This document shows, one piece after another, positions 44,746 to 56,100 of a stretch of 64,000 nucleotides of DNA (position 1 is its first letter; each line of letters opens with the position of its first letter). A program made the position numbers and the translations under genes. The notes below the pieces were generated by a model. The model was given only the letters and a program-made list of their open reading frames with translations, was not told the DNA's origin and ran no database searches. The stretch comes from Trametopsis cervina. Its lineage: Eukaryota > Basidiomycota > Agaricomycetes > Polyporales > Irpicaceae. The stretch is from the NCBI GenBank assembly GCA_022385755.1, contig MU278358.1, positions 387,133 through 451,132 on the forward strand, read 5' to 3'.

Positions 44746-46599
44746 CGTTTACCTTTGCGCTGCGGTCCGAGGTCACGTCACTGCGCACTCGTACACTACT
44801 CGTACAGCACTAGCGATATTGGATGAGTCTACGTCCCTTATGGATGGCCCGCGCGCAGTCCGAGTCCGAGTCTGAGCCGCTATCGATGCGGCTTGGGACG
44901 CGTACCTCGTATTTGTGTCGGCGGGTAGTGTAGGGTGGGGGGAGGGTGGAGGGTCGTATTAGATTGTGGCTGCTGCGCGGTGTGGTCTGGACGATGTTAG
45001 TGTGCTGCGCGAGTGGGGGTAGGTGGGATACGTGGTCGGGTACGGCGCAGCTTGCGAGTGGGTGCAGTCGGCTCGTCGATAGTCGTTGGGGCGCAGCTTA
45101 CGACCTTACGGCACGACGATGGTCGTGTCTGTGAAGAGAAATAAATCAGTGGTACTGGTATGGTGGCGTCCGGTCGAGCAGGACAGTGGCGTCTCTTGGG
45201 CAGGAATGTTTATGTCAGATCGGCGTCGTCCCCTGGGGTAATTTATCGGCGTATGTTTTTTGGAAACAAGAGTGGTGCGACTTGCGGCGCATATTTTGTA
45301 TGGCATCCCCTCCCGTCGTCTCGCTGACTGGAACGGTGAATTTATCGGTCGTTGCAGCAAAACGGTGGGGAATTGGTCAGTACAGAAAAACACATGCGAG
45401 GGTAGTGAACTGGGAATAACCCCAATTCACCAACCTTGCATGTGTAAGATTGGCTGTCGGCTGGGATAGCGTGATGACGACCGCTATGTGGAAACATACG
45501 CGGTGCGGTAGGCGTTCTGTACTGCATTATGACCACGACGGAGATTGGTCGGCGTGCACGATTGGGTTCGATAGCTTACTTTCCATAGACCGCGGACAGC
45601 CTCGGGGGCTGCACGAAAAACCATGTGCGTGCAAGGGCCTTTGCTATTGGTGGAGGAAGCAGCAAGGGGGTATTTTAGGTTGTGGGACGACTTCTCGCGG
45701 GTGAGTGGCGAGCGCGGATGGAAACCGCGAATCAGACATGCGGCAGGCACGGTGCAAAAGCAATGTGAGAGGGGAATGGCCGATCGTTGCGGGGGATGCA
45801 TAAGCAGTGTGTACTGTATGCATTTAATGGCCAACCAGGGTGTGTGGTTGTTCCGCAGTTTGGCCAAATTTGGCAGATCGGCCAAGTCATTTTCGTACAC
45901 GAATTGGGCCGAGTGGGCGTTGGGGTGTTCTTTGTGCACTCGGGGCGAGGGATTGTGCGCGCGATTAGATGGTCATCCGAGTGGTACTGTACGTAGCCGT
46001 CGGCTGTGTGTGGTGTTGGTGGAAGTGGCTGCGATGATCAACTGTGGTCAAATCGGGAGGGCGAGAGCGTCGTGGCGTGCCCGATGCGATCGCATGGTCG
46101 TTGATCGCGATAGACGCCCAAGCCTTTGCTGCATGTTTTGGGCGTCCAACCACGACAGCGCAGAGACGCAATTTCTCTCGCTGCCGCCAGCGTCGTCACG
46201 CACAAGCCGCGTCGCAAGTACAGCATAGGATCGGGCCGGAACGGAGACACGTAAGAGTCGCTGAGTGACGTTTTGTGGCAGAGAAGAGCATGGCGAACAA
46301 TCAACTGCTAATCACCTGTGATGAGTCCTGCTTCGGTCCTTGTGTCATCACACTCACGCAACTCCGTGCGCTGCTGCAACAGGCACTTTGCTGCCCGCTT
46401 TGTCGCTGCCTATCGCCGTCTACTCAATGCGATTCACAGCGAGCATGCAGCGAACTACGACGGACGGAGGGGCAGCTTCCATGCACAATGCCACGATTAA
46501 TGGGCTATTAAAGCACAGAGACGGTGGCGGCGGGCGCGAGCAAGTCTTTCGTACACCATTGCCCCCGCCGCGCCCTCGCAACTGACTGGACACTCGGAC

Positions 46600-49500
46600 A
46601 TGGACCCTATCGCCCAATCTGCCGCGTCTCAATGCGCCGATCAGGATCTCCAGGGCCTATTCTCCTCCGATGCCTCTTATACCCCCTCGCGCCACCGCTC
46701 TTCCTCTCCTCATCCCTCCCCCGTCCATCCTACCTCACCTCTGCCCGACTCCGCTCCGGAGGACGAGCACCCACATTTTGAATACGGCGTCGACGACACC
46801 GAACCCGACCCGCCGCTAGACCCGCGTAGGCCTGTCACCCCCATCCGTCACTGGCTCAACGCACCTGCTGGACCCAGTAACAGTACATCCCAGCACCGGC
46901 TCCGAAATTCTCCATCGGTCGGCAGCGCAACCCTCAGACCACAGTCGTCCAACCTATCCCGCTACAACCCGTTCGACGCTACTTCCGAGCACGACGACCC
47001 GTGCAATCACACCGCGGTCGAACTAGACCGTCTAGACCACCACAAGCACCTACACCACGACGCGTGCGCAGATAATAGGTTCAATTATCTGAGAACCATG
47101 TCCGATGCATCCGAACGCCTCCAAGTCGAGCCCGAGGCGAGTCGCTCCAAAGCAGAGCTCGCGCTCGACGCCGCAGAACGGGGCCAGGGTGAATTGTCCG
47201 ACGACACCCTCTCCGAACTCACCCTCGCCGCGCCCCCTGGCGACGGCCCATTCGACCTAGAACGATTCCTGCGTCGCCTAATGAAGCAGTCAGTAATCCC
47301 TATCTCCCATTATGTTATCTCTGCGCGTCCGTCCGAGTCCGCATGCTAATCCTGATTATGTGTGACAGGATTGACAAGTCGGAGAACCACGTGCAGCGCG
47401 AGCTCGGCGTGCACTTCAAAGATCTGACTGTCACCGGCCTCGGGGCCTCTGTCTCACACCAGCCCACTGTGGGCTCGCTATTTAGCCCTAGTGCCCAGAT
47501 GGAGGGCATACATGCGATGCGACACCCTGCTGTGAGGCCTATCCTTGAGGGCTTCGAGGGCGTCGTCCGGCCGGGCGAGATGTTGTGTACGTGCCTTTAC
47601 TTTACATCGCGCTTATCTCGTTCAATACTTAATTTAATTTTCATGATCTACAGTGGTGCTCGGCCGCCCAGGCGCAGGCTGCACATCCCTACTCAAAACC
47701 CTCGCGAACCACCGCGCCGAATTCCACAGCGTCTCGGGAGACGTGCACTACTCCTCCTTCGACCCCGAGACGATGCACGCGCACTACCGGGGCGACGTGC
47801 AATACTGCCCGGAGGACGACGTGCATTTCCCGACATTAACCGTCGAACAGACGCTGCTATTCGCAGCAAAGACGCGCGCCCCGCGTAACCGGTTCGAAGG
47901 GCGCGCGAGGAGGGATTATGAGCGCATGATTGTTGACGTGTTGATGAGCGTGTTTGGGCTCAGGGGCGTTAAGGACACGAAGGTGGGCGATGCGATGGTG
48001 CGCGGGGTCAGTGGAGGACAGAAGAAGAGGGTCAGTCTGGCGGAGATGATGGCGACAAGGTGTTTGCTGGGTGCATGGGACGGCGCGACGCGTGGCTTAG
48101 AGTACGTCCTCTCCCCTTCCCTTCCCCCTTTTCTTATTCGTGTTCACAACCTAACCGCTAAACCCCTCACGCAGCGCATCAACAGCCCTAGAATTCATCC
48201 AAGCCCTCCGAATCGCAACCGACGCAGTGCGCATGACGACCGTCGTGTCGATCTACCAGGCCGGCGAAGGGCTGTACGAGCTCTTCGACAAGGTGTGCGT
48301 CGTGTACGAGGGCCGGATGGCCTATTTTGGGCCTGCGAATCGCGCACGGCAGTATTTTGAGGAGATGGGGTATGTGCCCGCGGATAGGCAGACTACGGCT
48401 GATTTTTTGGTCGCTGGTGGGTTCTCCCCTTTTCCTCTGTCTGCTTTATCATAATGCTCACGCCGTTCGCCTCTAGTAACCGACCCAAACGGCCGCATCC
48501 CGCGCACCCCCTCCCCGCCCCACCCCCTCCCGCGCACCGCCGCCGAATTCGCATCCCATTTCTTGCAGCACGAGCTCGCGCGCGCGAACCGCGCGGACAT
48601 GGCGGCGTACGCGAGCGAGTATGTGGGGAAGGATGATTTGAAGGCGGCGTATAGGCGCAGTGTGGTGATGGAGCATGCGAGGCATGTTAGGAAGGGGAGT
48701 CCGTATGTTGTTAGTTTGCCTATGCAGGTAAGTGCGAGTGTTTTTTTGAGGTGAAGGGAAGGGAGGGGAGCTGATTTGGGTACAGGCGAGGGCGTTGATG
48801 GTGCGCCGGTGGCAGATCTTGAAGGGGAAATGGGTGACTGTGCTTTTGGATATGTTGTACGTACCTCCGTCCCTTCCTTCCATTCCAGCTTGTCTGGATG
48901 GCGAGTGTGGAAACGAACGGAGCTGATGCGATGTGGGCGTGAATAGGGCGTTCCTCATCCAGGCGATCATCATGGGCACGGTGTTCTTCAGGCTCAACAA
49001 TGAGACGGGCAAGTTCTTCTCGAGGGGCGGTGTTCTGTTCTTGTACGTTCTTTTCTGTTTTGCCATGTAGGATTCTAACTCACTCTCACATAGCGCGATC
49101 CTCTTCTCAGCACTAACAACGATGGCCGAGATCCCCGCCCTCTTCGAGCAACGCCCAATCGTGCTGCGTCAGTTCAAAGCGGCGATGTACCACCCGTTCG
49201 CGGAGAGCATGGCGCTGACGCTCGTGGACGTCCCGATCACGTTCGTCACGCTCGTCGTGTTCTCGATTATGCTCTACTTTATGGTCGGGCTGCAGGAGAG
49301 CGCGGCGCATTTCTTGTAAGCATCCCCCTCCTCTGTTTGTTTTCAAAGTAATGGATGGGATTGCTGATTGTGGTGATGTGGAATACAGTATATTCTTCCT
49401 GTTCGTGTTCTCGATGACGGTGACGATGAAAGCGTGGTTCCGCGCGCTGACGGCTGCGTTCGGGAGCCCCGCGCCCGCGCAGACCGTTGCGGGCATGAGC

Positions 49501-52488
49501 ATCCTCCTCCTGTCGCTCTACACCGGTTATTCGATCCCGCAGCCGAGCATGATCGGCGCGTTGCGCTGGATCACCTACATCAACGTGCGTTTTCCTCCTC
49601 TCCTCCTCCCCTCCTCCTCCTGCCCCTCCCTTATCCTTAGCTGACGCGTTTGTGTGCGTGATTGCAGCCGCTGAAATACGGCTTCGAAGCGCTAGTAGTG
49701 AACGAGTTCCACAACGTGCATGCGGAGTGTTCGACGCTCATACCCCAGGGACCTGGCTACGACGGTGTCGTGGGTATCGCGAACCAGGTGTGCACGAGCG
49801 TCGGGAGTCAGCCGGGGCAGAGCACGGTCGATGGTGCGTTGTATGCGCAACTTGCGTTTGGGTACTCGTATAGTCATCTCTGGCGGGTGAGTCGCTTCCT
49901 TCCGTTTTTGTTCGACAGAGGATTTCGAGAGCTGATTTTGTGGTGGATGGAATAGAACTTCGGCGTGGTATGCGCGTTCGGGATCGCGTTCGTCTCTGCC
50001 TACTGGCTCTTCACCGAGTTCAACACGCGTTCGTCGGGCACGACCTCCGTCACGCTCTTCAAGCGCGGCTCGAAGGCCGCCGCCGCCGCCGCACAGGCCG
50101 AACAGGGGCGCGGGGACAGCGAGAAGGGCAAAGCGCCCGACTCGCCGCGCACGGCCGAGTTCGCAGAGGCAGCAGGCAAGGAACAGACGGCGATGAAGGT
50201 CGAGGGCGGGGACGCGATGGCGATGACGGACGTGTTCTCGTGGCAACATCTGGAGTATACCGTTCCGCTCCCGGACGGCGGGCACCGCAAGCTGTTGGAT
50301 GATGTGTCGGGATTCGTTGCGCCGGGGAAATTGACGGCGTTGATGGGAGAGTCGGGCGCGGGGAAGACGACGTTGTTGAACGTGCTTGCGGAACGCACTA
50401 GTGTGGGTGTTGTTAGGGGCGATCGGTTTGTCAATGGGCATGGGCTGCCGCCGGACTTTGGGGCGCAGACGTACGTGTTTCCTTTCAACGACATTTTTTG
50501 GTGGAAGTGATGTTGATGGTGTTTTGATAGTGGATACTGTCAACAGCAAGACACACATCTGCCTCAGCAGACCGTGCGCGAGGCTTTACTGTTCTCCGCC
50601 AAGATGCGTCAACCGGCGCACGTGCCCCTCGCAGAGAAAGAGGCCTACGTCGAGAAGTGTCTCGAGATGTGCGGGCTCGCGAGCTACGCAGACGCAGTCG
50701 TCGGTACCCTGAACGTCGAGATGCGGAAGCGCACAACGATCGCAGTCGAGCTCGTCGCGAAGCCGCGTCTACTACTATTCCTGGACGAGCCGACATCGGG
50801 ATTGGACTCGCAGAGCGCATGGGCGATCGTCGCGTTCCTGCGCGAACTCGCGGACAAGGCCGGCCAGGCGATTCTGTGCACTATCCATCAACCCAGCGGC
50901 GAGCTCTTCCAGGTCTTCGATCGGCTGCTGCTGTTGAAGGTTGGAGGGCAGACTGTGTATTTTGGAGATCTTGGACGGAACTCGGAGACTATGATTGGCT
51001 ACTTTGAGAGGAATGGGGCGAAGGCTTGTAAGCCTGAGGATAACGCGTGAGTAGTCTGTTTGTTGTTAGAGAGGTGATTGGAGGCTGATGGGTGCGACTG
51101 TAGCGCGGAGTACATCTTGCAGGTTATTGGTGCTGGTGCGACCGCCACTGCTGACCGGGACTGGCACGCCATCTGGAAGCAGTCGCCCGAGGCTGCGGGC
51201 CTGCAGAACGAGATCGAGCGCATCCACGCTGAAGGACGCCAGCGCCCGCCGGTGTCGACGACACTCGAACAGACGTTCGCGACGTCGTGGGGCTACCAGG
51301 TCGCGACCCTCACGCAGCGCGACGTGCAGACGCACTGGAGGGACCCGACGTACATCATGGCGAAGATCGCGCTGAACATCGTCGCGGGTCTTTTCATCGG
51401 TTTCACGTTCTTCAAGGCGAAGGATTCGATCCAAGGGACTCAGAACCATCTTTTCGTGCGTCTCCATCTCTTTCCTCGTCTTTTGATGTATGATTGGCTG
51501 AGGAGGTGCCGTGTCGGACTTGCAGTCGATCTTCATGGGCACGATCATCAGTGTCCCGCTCGCGCAACAGCTGCAGATCCCGTACATCGCCATGCGCGAC
51601 CTGTACGAGGTGCGCGAGCGCCCAAGTCGCATGTACAGCTGGACCGCGCTGCTCACCTCGCAGATCCTCGCTGAGATTCCGTGGAACGTACTCGGGTCGT
51701 CTATCTTCTTCTTGTGCTGGTACTGGACCGTCGGGTTCGACTCGACGGGCCCGCGCGCGGGATATGTGTATCTGTTCCTTGGGGTGCTGTTCCCGCTGTA
51801 CTATACGACGGTGTCCCAGGCTATTGCGTCCATGGCGCCCAACACGCAGATCTCGGCGCTGTTGTTCAGTTTCTTGTTCTCGTTCGTCTTGATCTTGTGA
51901 GTCCCTACTTCCTTTCTAAGTGTTATGCAGAATCCTGATTGTGTTCGCGCGTCAACAGCAATGGTGTCCTGCAACCGTTCCGCCAGCTCGGATGGTGGAA
52001 GTGGATGTACCACGTCTCGCCATACTCGTACCTCATCGAGGGTCTCCTCGGCGCCGCCATCGGGAACAAGGAGATCAACTGCGCGCCGGTCGAGTTCGTG
52101 CGGCTCACGCCGCCGTCGGGCTTGAACTGCTCGGCGTACCTCGACCCGTTCATCAACTCTGCCGGCGGGTACCTCCTCGATGGCAGTGCGACGGACCAGT
52201 GCGCGATCTGCCCGTACCGTACCACCAATCAGTTCTTGTCGAACAGCTTCAGCATCGAGTATTCGCACCGCTGGCGCAACGTTGGGATTTTTGCCGGGTT
52301 TGTGGTTATCAACGTGAGTGGTTTCCTGTGTTATATTCTTTGGAGATGTTGATGCTGATTGGTGGGTGTTCGTGCAGATTATCTTAATTTTCGTGCTATC
52401 GTACATCTTCCGCTTCCGCGAAGGAAGCATTATTGGTTCGATCAAGAGGCGCACTGAGGCTCGCAAGACCCGCAAGGAGCGCAAATAA
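46600..52488 (+). CDS. PDR-type full-size ABCG transporter
   Basis: Plasma-membrane drug or lipid exporter of the Pdr5/Cdr1 family in the order NBD1-TMD1-NBD2-TMD2. It has an N-terminal extension of roughly 230 polar residues (starting [16 protein letters not shown]), longer than usual. NBD1 Walker A is [12 protein letters not shown], with Cys in place of Lys as in this family, its signature is [10 protein letters not shown], and its Walker B region reads WDGATRG. TMD1 includes [23 protein letters not shown]2 has the canonical Walker [11 protein letters not shown], the degenerate signature [15 protein letters not shown] and Walker [20 protein letters not shown]2 includes [15 protein letters not shown] and ends [13 protein letters not shown] with a Lys/Arg tail. 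It is split by many short introns; the join near 50471-50529 uses the acceptor that gives [10 protein letters not shown]. Confidence 0.95.
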
Positions 52489-52832
52489 ATAATTCAGCAC
52501 TCTGCTTCGTTTCTTCTCAATGAATGCATATCACGTTTTTGTATGATACTAATGTTTCTCTCTCATCAACGTTTTTTCGTTTCTCTTCCATGGTACATAG
52601 ACAGTTTAGATTTCAAAAAGTCACTCTCTCATGGACTTGATGCATTTTCTTGTTCAATTCTCCGGTCTCGGCATCGTTCGTTAATAATCGTCATTGCTAG
52701 TAATCATCCTCGTAGACACTCGTTGCACCCACATGTAATGGTACTAGCTCGTGGAATATCACACCTCTTTTCCTGGCACACTGTAAGATTGAGAAAATCA
52801 GCGCAGATTGGTCGCCATCCCAAAGAGTTCAA

Positions 52833-52968
52833 ACTGCAAATAAAATTAGCAGTAGGTTCCTTCTTGAAAACACGTTGTGAGGGTGTACTAGTCGTGCAGG
52901 ATGGTCGATAGAGACATATGTCAGGCTCTATTGAGACTACAGATAAAATTGGCAGTATCCTCCTTTGT
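52833..52968. repeat. Imperfect direct repeat, about 32 bp, two copies
   Basis: Copies at 52833-52864 and 52936-52968 share the core ATAAAATT(A/G)GCAGTA and flanking C/T-rich ends, about three quarters identical. The function is unknown; it may be a duplicated 3' flank. Confidence 0.45.
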
Positions 52969-53006
52969 GGCGCTGTACGGGAGATGCCGACTCGGGGCAT
53001 CACTCG

Positions 53007-53480
53007 CTAGCCCGTCAGCCGCCCACTTGTTCTCAACCACCACTGGTCTTTACCAATGCGTATAGTCCACACAGCATCAAATGAACAAGCTTGGCGTATA
53101 TCCCGTATGTCTGCCTGATTGATATTGTGTATTGATACAGCCATCTGCAGGAGATGCGTCCGCTCGGACGTCGGAAACTCCTGTAAATGAGGCAAGACCT
53201 GCTGAGCGACCACGACCGCCGCTCAACCTGCAGCTGCCCGTCGCATCTCAAGCATGTGCTCCTCCTTCATTCTGTTCCATCTGATGTGCGACGTCGCCTC
53301 GCGCACTTGTGACCTTGCGGGGCTATTTCCAGCCACCACTCTTTCGCACTTCTCCTTCTCGTCCCAGTCCCGCCTCTGATGAACGAGCTTATTTATTTGT
53401 AGAGGTAAGCCCGTTTATGAGCGTAGACCTCTCACCGGCCCTGCTGTTCGTTCAAGCTTAGGTGCCGCACTCTCTCGGGT
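53007..53480 (-). CDS. Candidate uncharacterised gene (partial model)
   Basis: Reading leftward, two protein-like segments follow each other. One reads LVHQRRDWDEKEKCERVV and then RSQVREATSHIRWNRMKEEH. Across a possible intron near 53195-53225 it meets QVLPHLQEFPTSERTHLLQM, which continues through ADIRDIRQACSFDAVWTIRI to TAG at 53007-53009. The first segment is charged and helix-like. I could not fix a start, and upstream pieces to about 53870 are open only in fragments. No family was recognised. It could be a real small gene or a decayed one. Confidence 0.3.
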
Positions 53481-54048
53481 GGTATCTTCGTGGGAGCACG
53501 GGCTCTTGCTCTCTCATACCCGTGCAGACGGGTGCTGTAGGACACCGCTAGAAAGTACCGGAAGGCTAGCTGGCTACCTGCGAGCCCCTTCCCCTTCGTC
53601 TTAAATTTCAAGTGCCACCGGCCGCCGTAAGCCTTCTACTTCTTGAATCCCCGTCACGTTCCTTGCCCTAGTGCTACCATTCTTACCCAGACCAGCGGCC
53701 CCGTCTGCTAATTTCGGGTGCGTGACATAGTGTCTGTGCTGCTTCCCTGCTTTCTGCCCTCGACCTGTCGAATTTTGACTTTGTAGATGCCCATCATAGT
53801 TCATATCCTCCCACTGGGCACATAGCAGTCCCGCTGGCGGTCCGGGCTGGGATAAATTTAGGCGTATCCTCGAATTCTGCTCTCGTCAGTCTGTATGTTC
53901 CCCAGTGAACGTTGGGTACCCCGTGGCCGGGCCGCCACTACCCCCAGGATGCGCAGCTTGCCGAAACTTCATTTGACGAGAGAAGAGTGGAGCGAGCAAA
54001 AGATGTATCACCGGGACCTGAGGTTAATCATGGCAGCAGAGCCATTAG

Positions 54049-54056
54049 TATAAAAG
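54049..54056 (+). promoter_or_regulatory. TATA box of the endo-polygalacturonase gene
   Basis: TATAAAAG lies about 100 bp before the ATG at 54151. Confidence 0.6.
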
Positions 54057-54150
54057 CTCTCATGTGAAGGTCTGCTGGTGCTGCAGTCAAGCAACAGCGC
54101 AGAAAACATACATCCCTACCTACCACCAGCACTCCAGAATCACATCTGCT

Positions 54151-55950
54151 ATGCTGTCTTCCGCATCTGTCCTCTTTGCTTTGGCTGCCTGCGGGCTCTC
54201 AGTCCTCGCTACCCCCACCCCGGCATCCGATGCAGCAGCCGCGTCCTGCACAGGGACTATCGCCTCCCTGGACGACGTCGACGATGCTGTGAAATGCACG
54301 ACAGTGGTCATCAACTCGTTCACCGTCCCTGCGGGCGAAACATTCAACCTCAAGTTCGCGTCTGGGAGCACGGTCACCATGAGTATGTATCACTCCTCCA
54401 TATGACGAAAAGACAGTCTGTACTGACGGCACGGTCAGACGGTGATGTCACTTTCGGTGAAAAAAACTGGGACGGACCTCTGTTCCAGATCAGGTCAGTT
54501 GCCCGGGCTTTCTCGGTATAGTCAACGTGTCCTGAAGTATCTCATTTTGGAATGTCAGTGGGGATAACATCAACTGTGAGTATTTTCACCTCCTCGAAGG
54601 GTGGGGGCCTTGCTGACTGTGCGCGTGAATGCAGTCAACGGCAACGGTCATACGTTCGACGGAAATGGGCCGTTCTACTGGGTAATCCTGTGTGTACATC
54701 CAATGGCCACGATAATACTGATGATATGGCTGCAGGACGGTCAAGGCGGAAACGGTGGTGTCACCAAACCCGCGCCGATGATGAAGTATGTCGCAGCACA
54801 TCTTGAACGTGCAGTATTAACTGAGAATCTTACGCCTGTCTAGGATCAAAATATCGGGTACCTTTACTGTGCGTCTTCATGACATTCAGCCGTTCTTGCG
54901 AGCCATGTTCATCCGGGTTTCGTTGGTCCCGAATACAGAATGTCAAAGTTCTCAACTCTCCTGCGCGTGTGTTCAGCGTATCCAACCCCGCTGCATTGAC
55001 CATATCGAAGCTGACCATCGACGACTGTGCGTATTGTGCAATCCGCTCCAGTATCTTTCTCGCTGATCCTTTGGCTCCGCTTCTCAGCCGCCGGCGATGC
55101 GCCCAACTCCAAGAGCGACGGCAAAGCCGCAGGGCACAACACCGACGGGTTCGACTGCAGCACCACGGACCTCATCATCGAGGACAGGTGCGTACTAACT
55201 TCTCGGGTGAGAATCCCAAGATCCTCACACGATCCACAGCACGATCCACAACCAGGACGACTGCCTTGCTATCAACAAGGGCAGTAACATCGTCTTCCAG
55301 CGCAACACATGCATCGGCGGGCACGGTATCTCTATTGGGTCCATCTCAAGCGGTGCGACCGTCTCAGGTATCGTCATCCAGGACAACACCGTAACCAACA
55401 AGTACGCATTACGCACCTATTCACTCGGTCCGTGTCTACCACAGCGCTGACTTCTTTGGTGATCCTCGCCTACCAGTGACCAAGCCCTGCGCATCAAGAC
55501 CCACTCAGACGCGACTGACGCATCCGTGACCAACGTCACCTACTCGGGCAACACGGCCACGGGCATGCGCCAGTTCGGCGTACTCATCGACCAAAGCTAC
55601 CCAGACACCCTCGGGACACCCGGGACGGGTTGCACGATCTCTGTACGTAACCGTCCAGCTGTGCGGTCCAGATCGCGAATAAAGCTGACCTGACCTTCGT
55701 GTTCTGCACACCTAGGACATCAACTTCGTTGGAGCACAGAACAGCATCTCTGTCAACAGCGACGCGCAGCGCGTGGCCGTGAACTGCGGCAAGGGTGCAT
55801 GTACCGGTGAGCATATCCGATTTGACAATAGCTGAACACGCGGCTTACACGCATTATACAGGTACCTGGGATTGGTCTGCTCTTTCTGTGACAGGTGGTT
55901 CCGCGGGGCCCATCACCAACTTCAACGGAATCGAAAACTTCAGCCAGTGA
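54151..55950 (+). CDS. Secreted endo-polygalacturonase (GH28)
   Basis: Pectinase cutting alpha-1,4-galacturonan internally by inversion. A signal peptide (MLSSASVLFALAACGLSVLA) is followed by a short pro-segment (TPTPASDAAAA) and the first disulphide Cys. Many small exons join in frame. The right-handed beta-helix carries all canonical motifs: HNTDGFDCSTT, the NQDDCLAINKG catalytic Asp pair, CIGGHGISIGS with the catalytic His, and ALRIKTHSDATD with the RIK triad. The C-terminus ends GIENFSQ at TGA 55948-55950. Length and Cys pattern are normal for fungal endo-PG. It complements the exo-type GH28 at 8.2 kb and converges on the complex I gene with 150 bp between stops. Confidence 0.94.
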
Positions 55951-56100
55951 GGTTCGGATGGAAATTCGGATGATTGAGGCCCCGGGGTAAACACGAGAGC
56001 GCACCACTTCTATACCCGCCCTTTGATGTTGATAGCTGGACGAGCTCGAAAACAGAAATGAAATGAATAGCATTGGAATCTACCATAATATATACTTCCA

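Larger units (their letters stand above)
43955..46599. other. 2.6-kb gene-poor region upstream of the PDR transporter
   Basis: No coding exon recognised. It contains a GC-box-like run (GGGGCGGGGCGGGGC at about 44467-44481), a 12-bp palindrome at 44669-44680, a (TGTCT)x4 tract at 44726-44745 and the short repeat TCCGAGTCCGAGTC near 44863. GC skew and composition differ from adjacent coding DNA. It may be a long promoter or leader of the transporter gene. Confidence 0.45.
52489..54150. other. Intergenic with candidate minus-strand exons and an imperfect repeat
   Basis: Between the transporter and the endo-PG gene. It holds the imperfect direct repeat at 52833-52968, a minus-strand coding candidate (about 53007-53480) and the endo-PG TATA box. 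Confidence 0.5.

Noticed and set aside
49692..50558. 288-codon minus-strand ORF
   Set aside because: Lies antisense to the PDR transporter exons; it is a shadow of GC-rich coding DNA.
53220..53830. Possible transposon remnant
   Set aside because: No terminal repeats, transposase or reverse-transcriptase motif, or target duplication could be seen.
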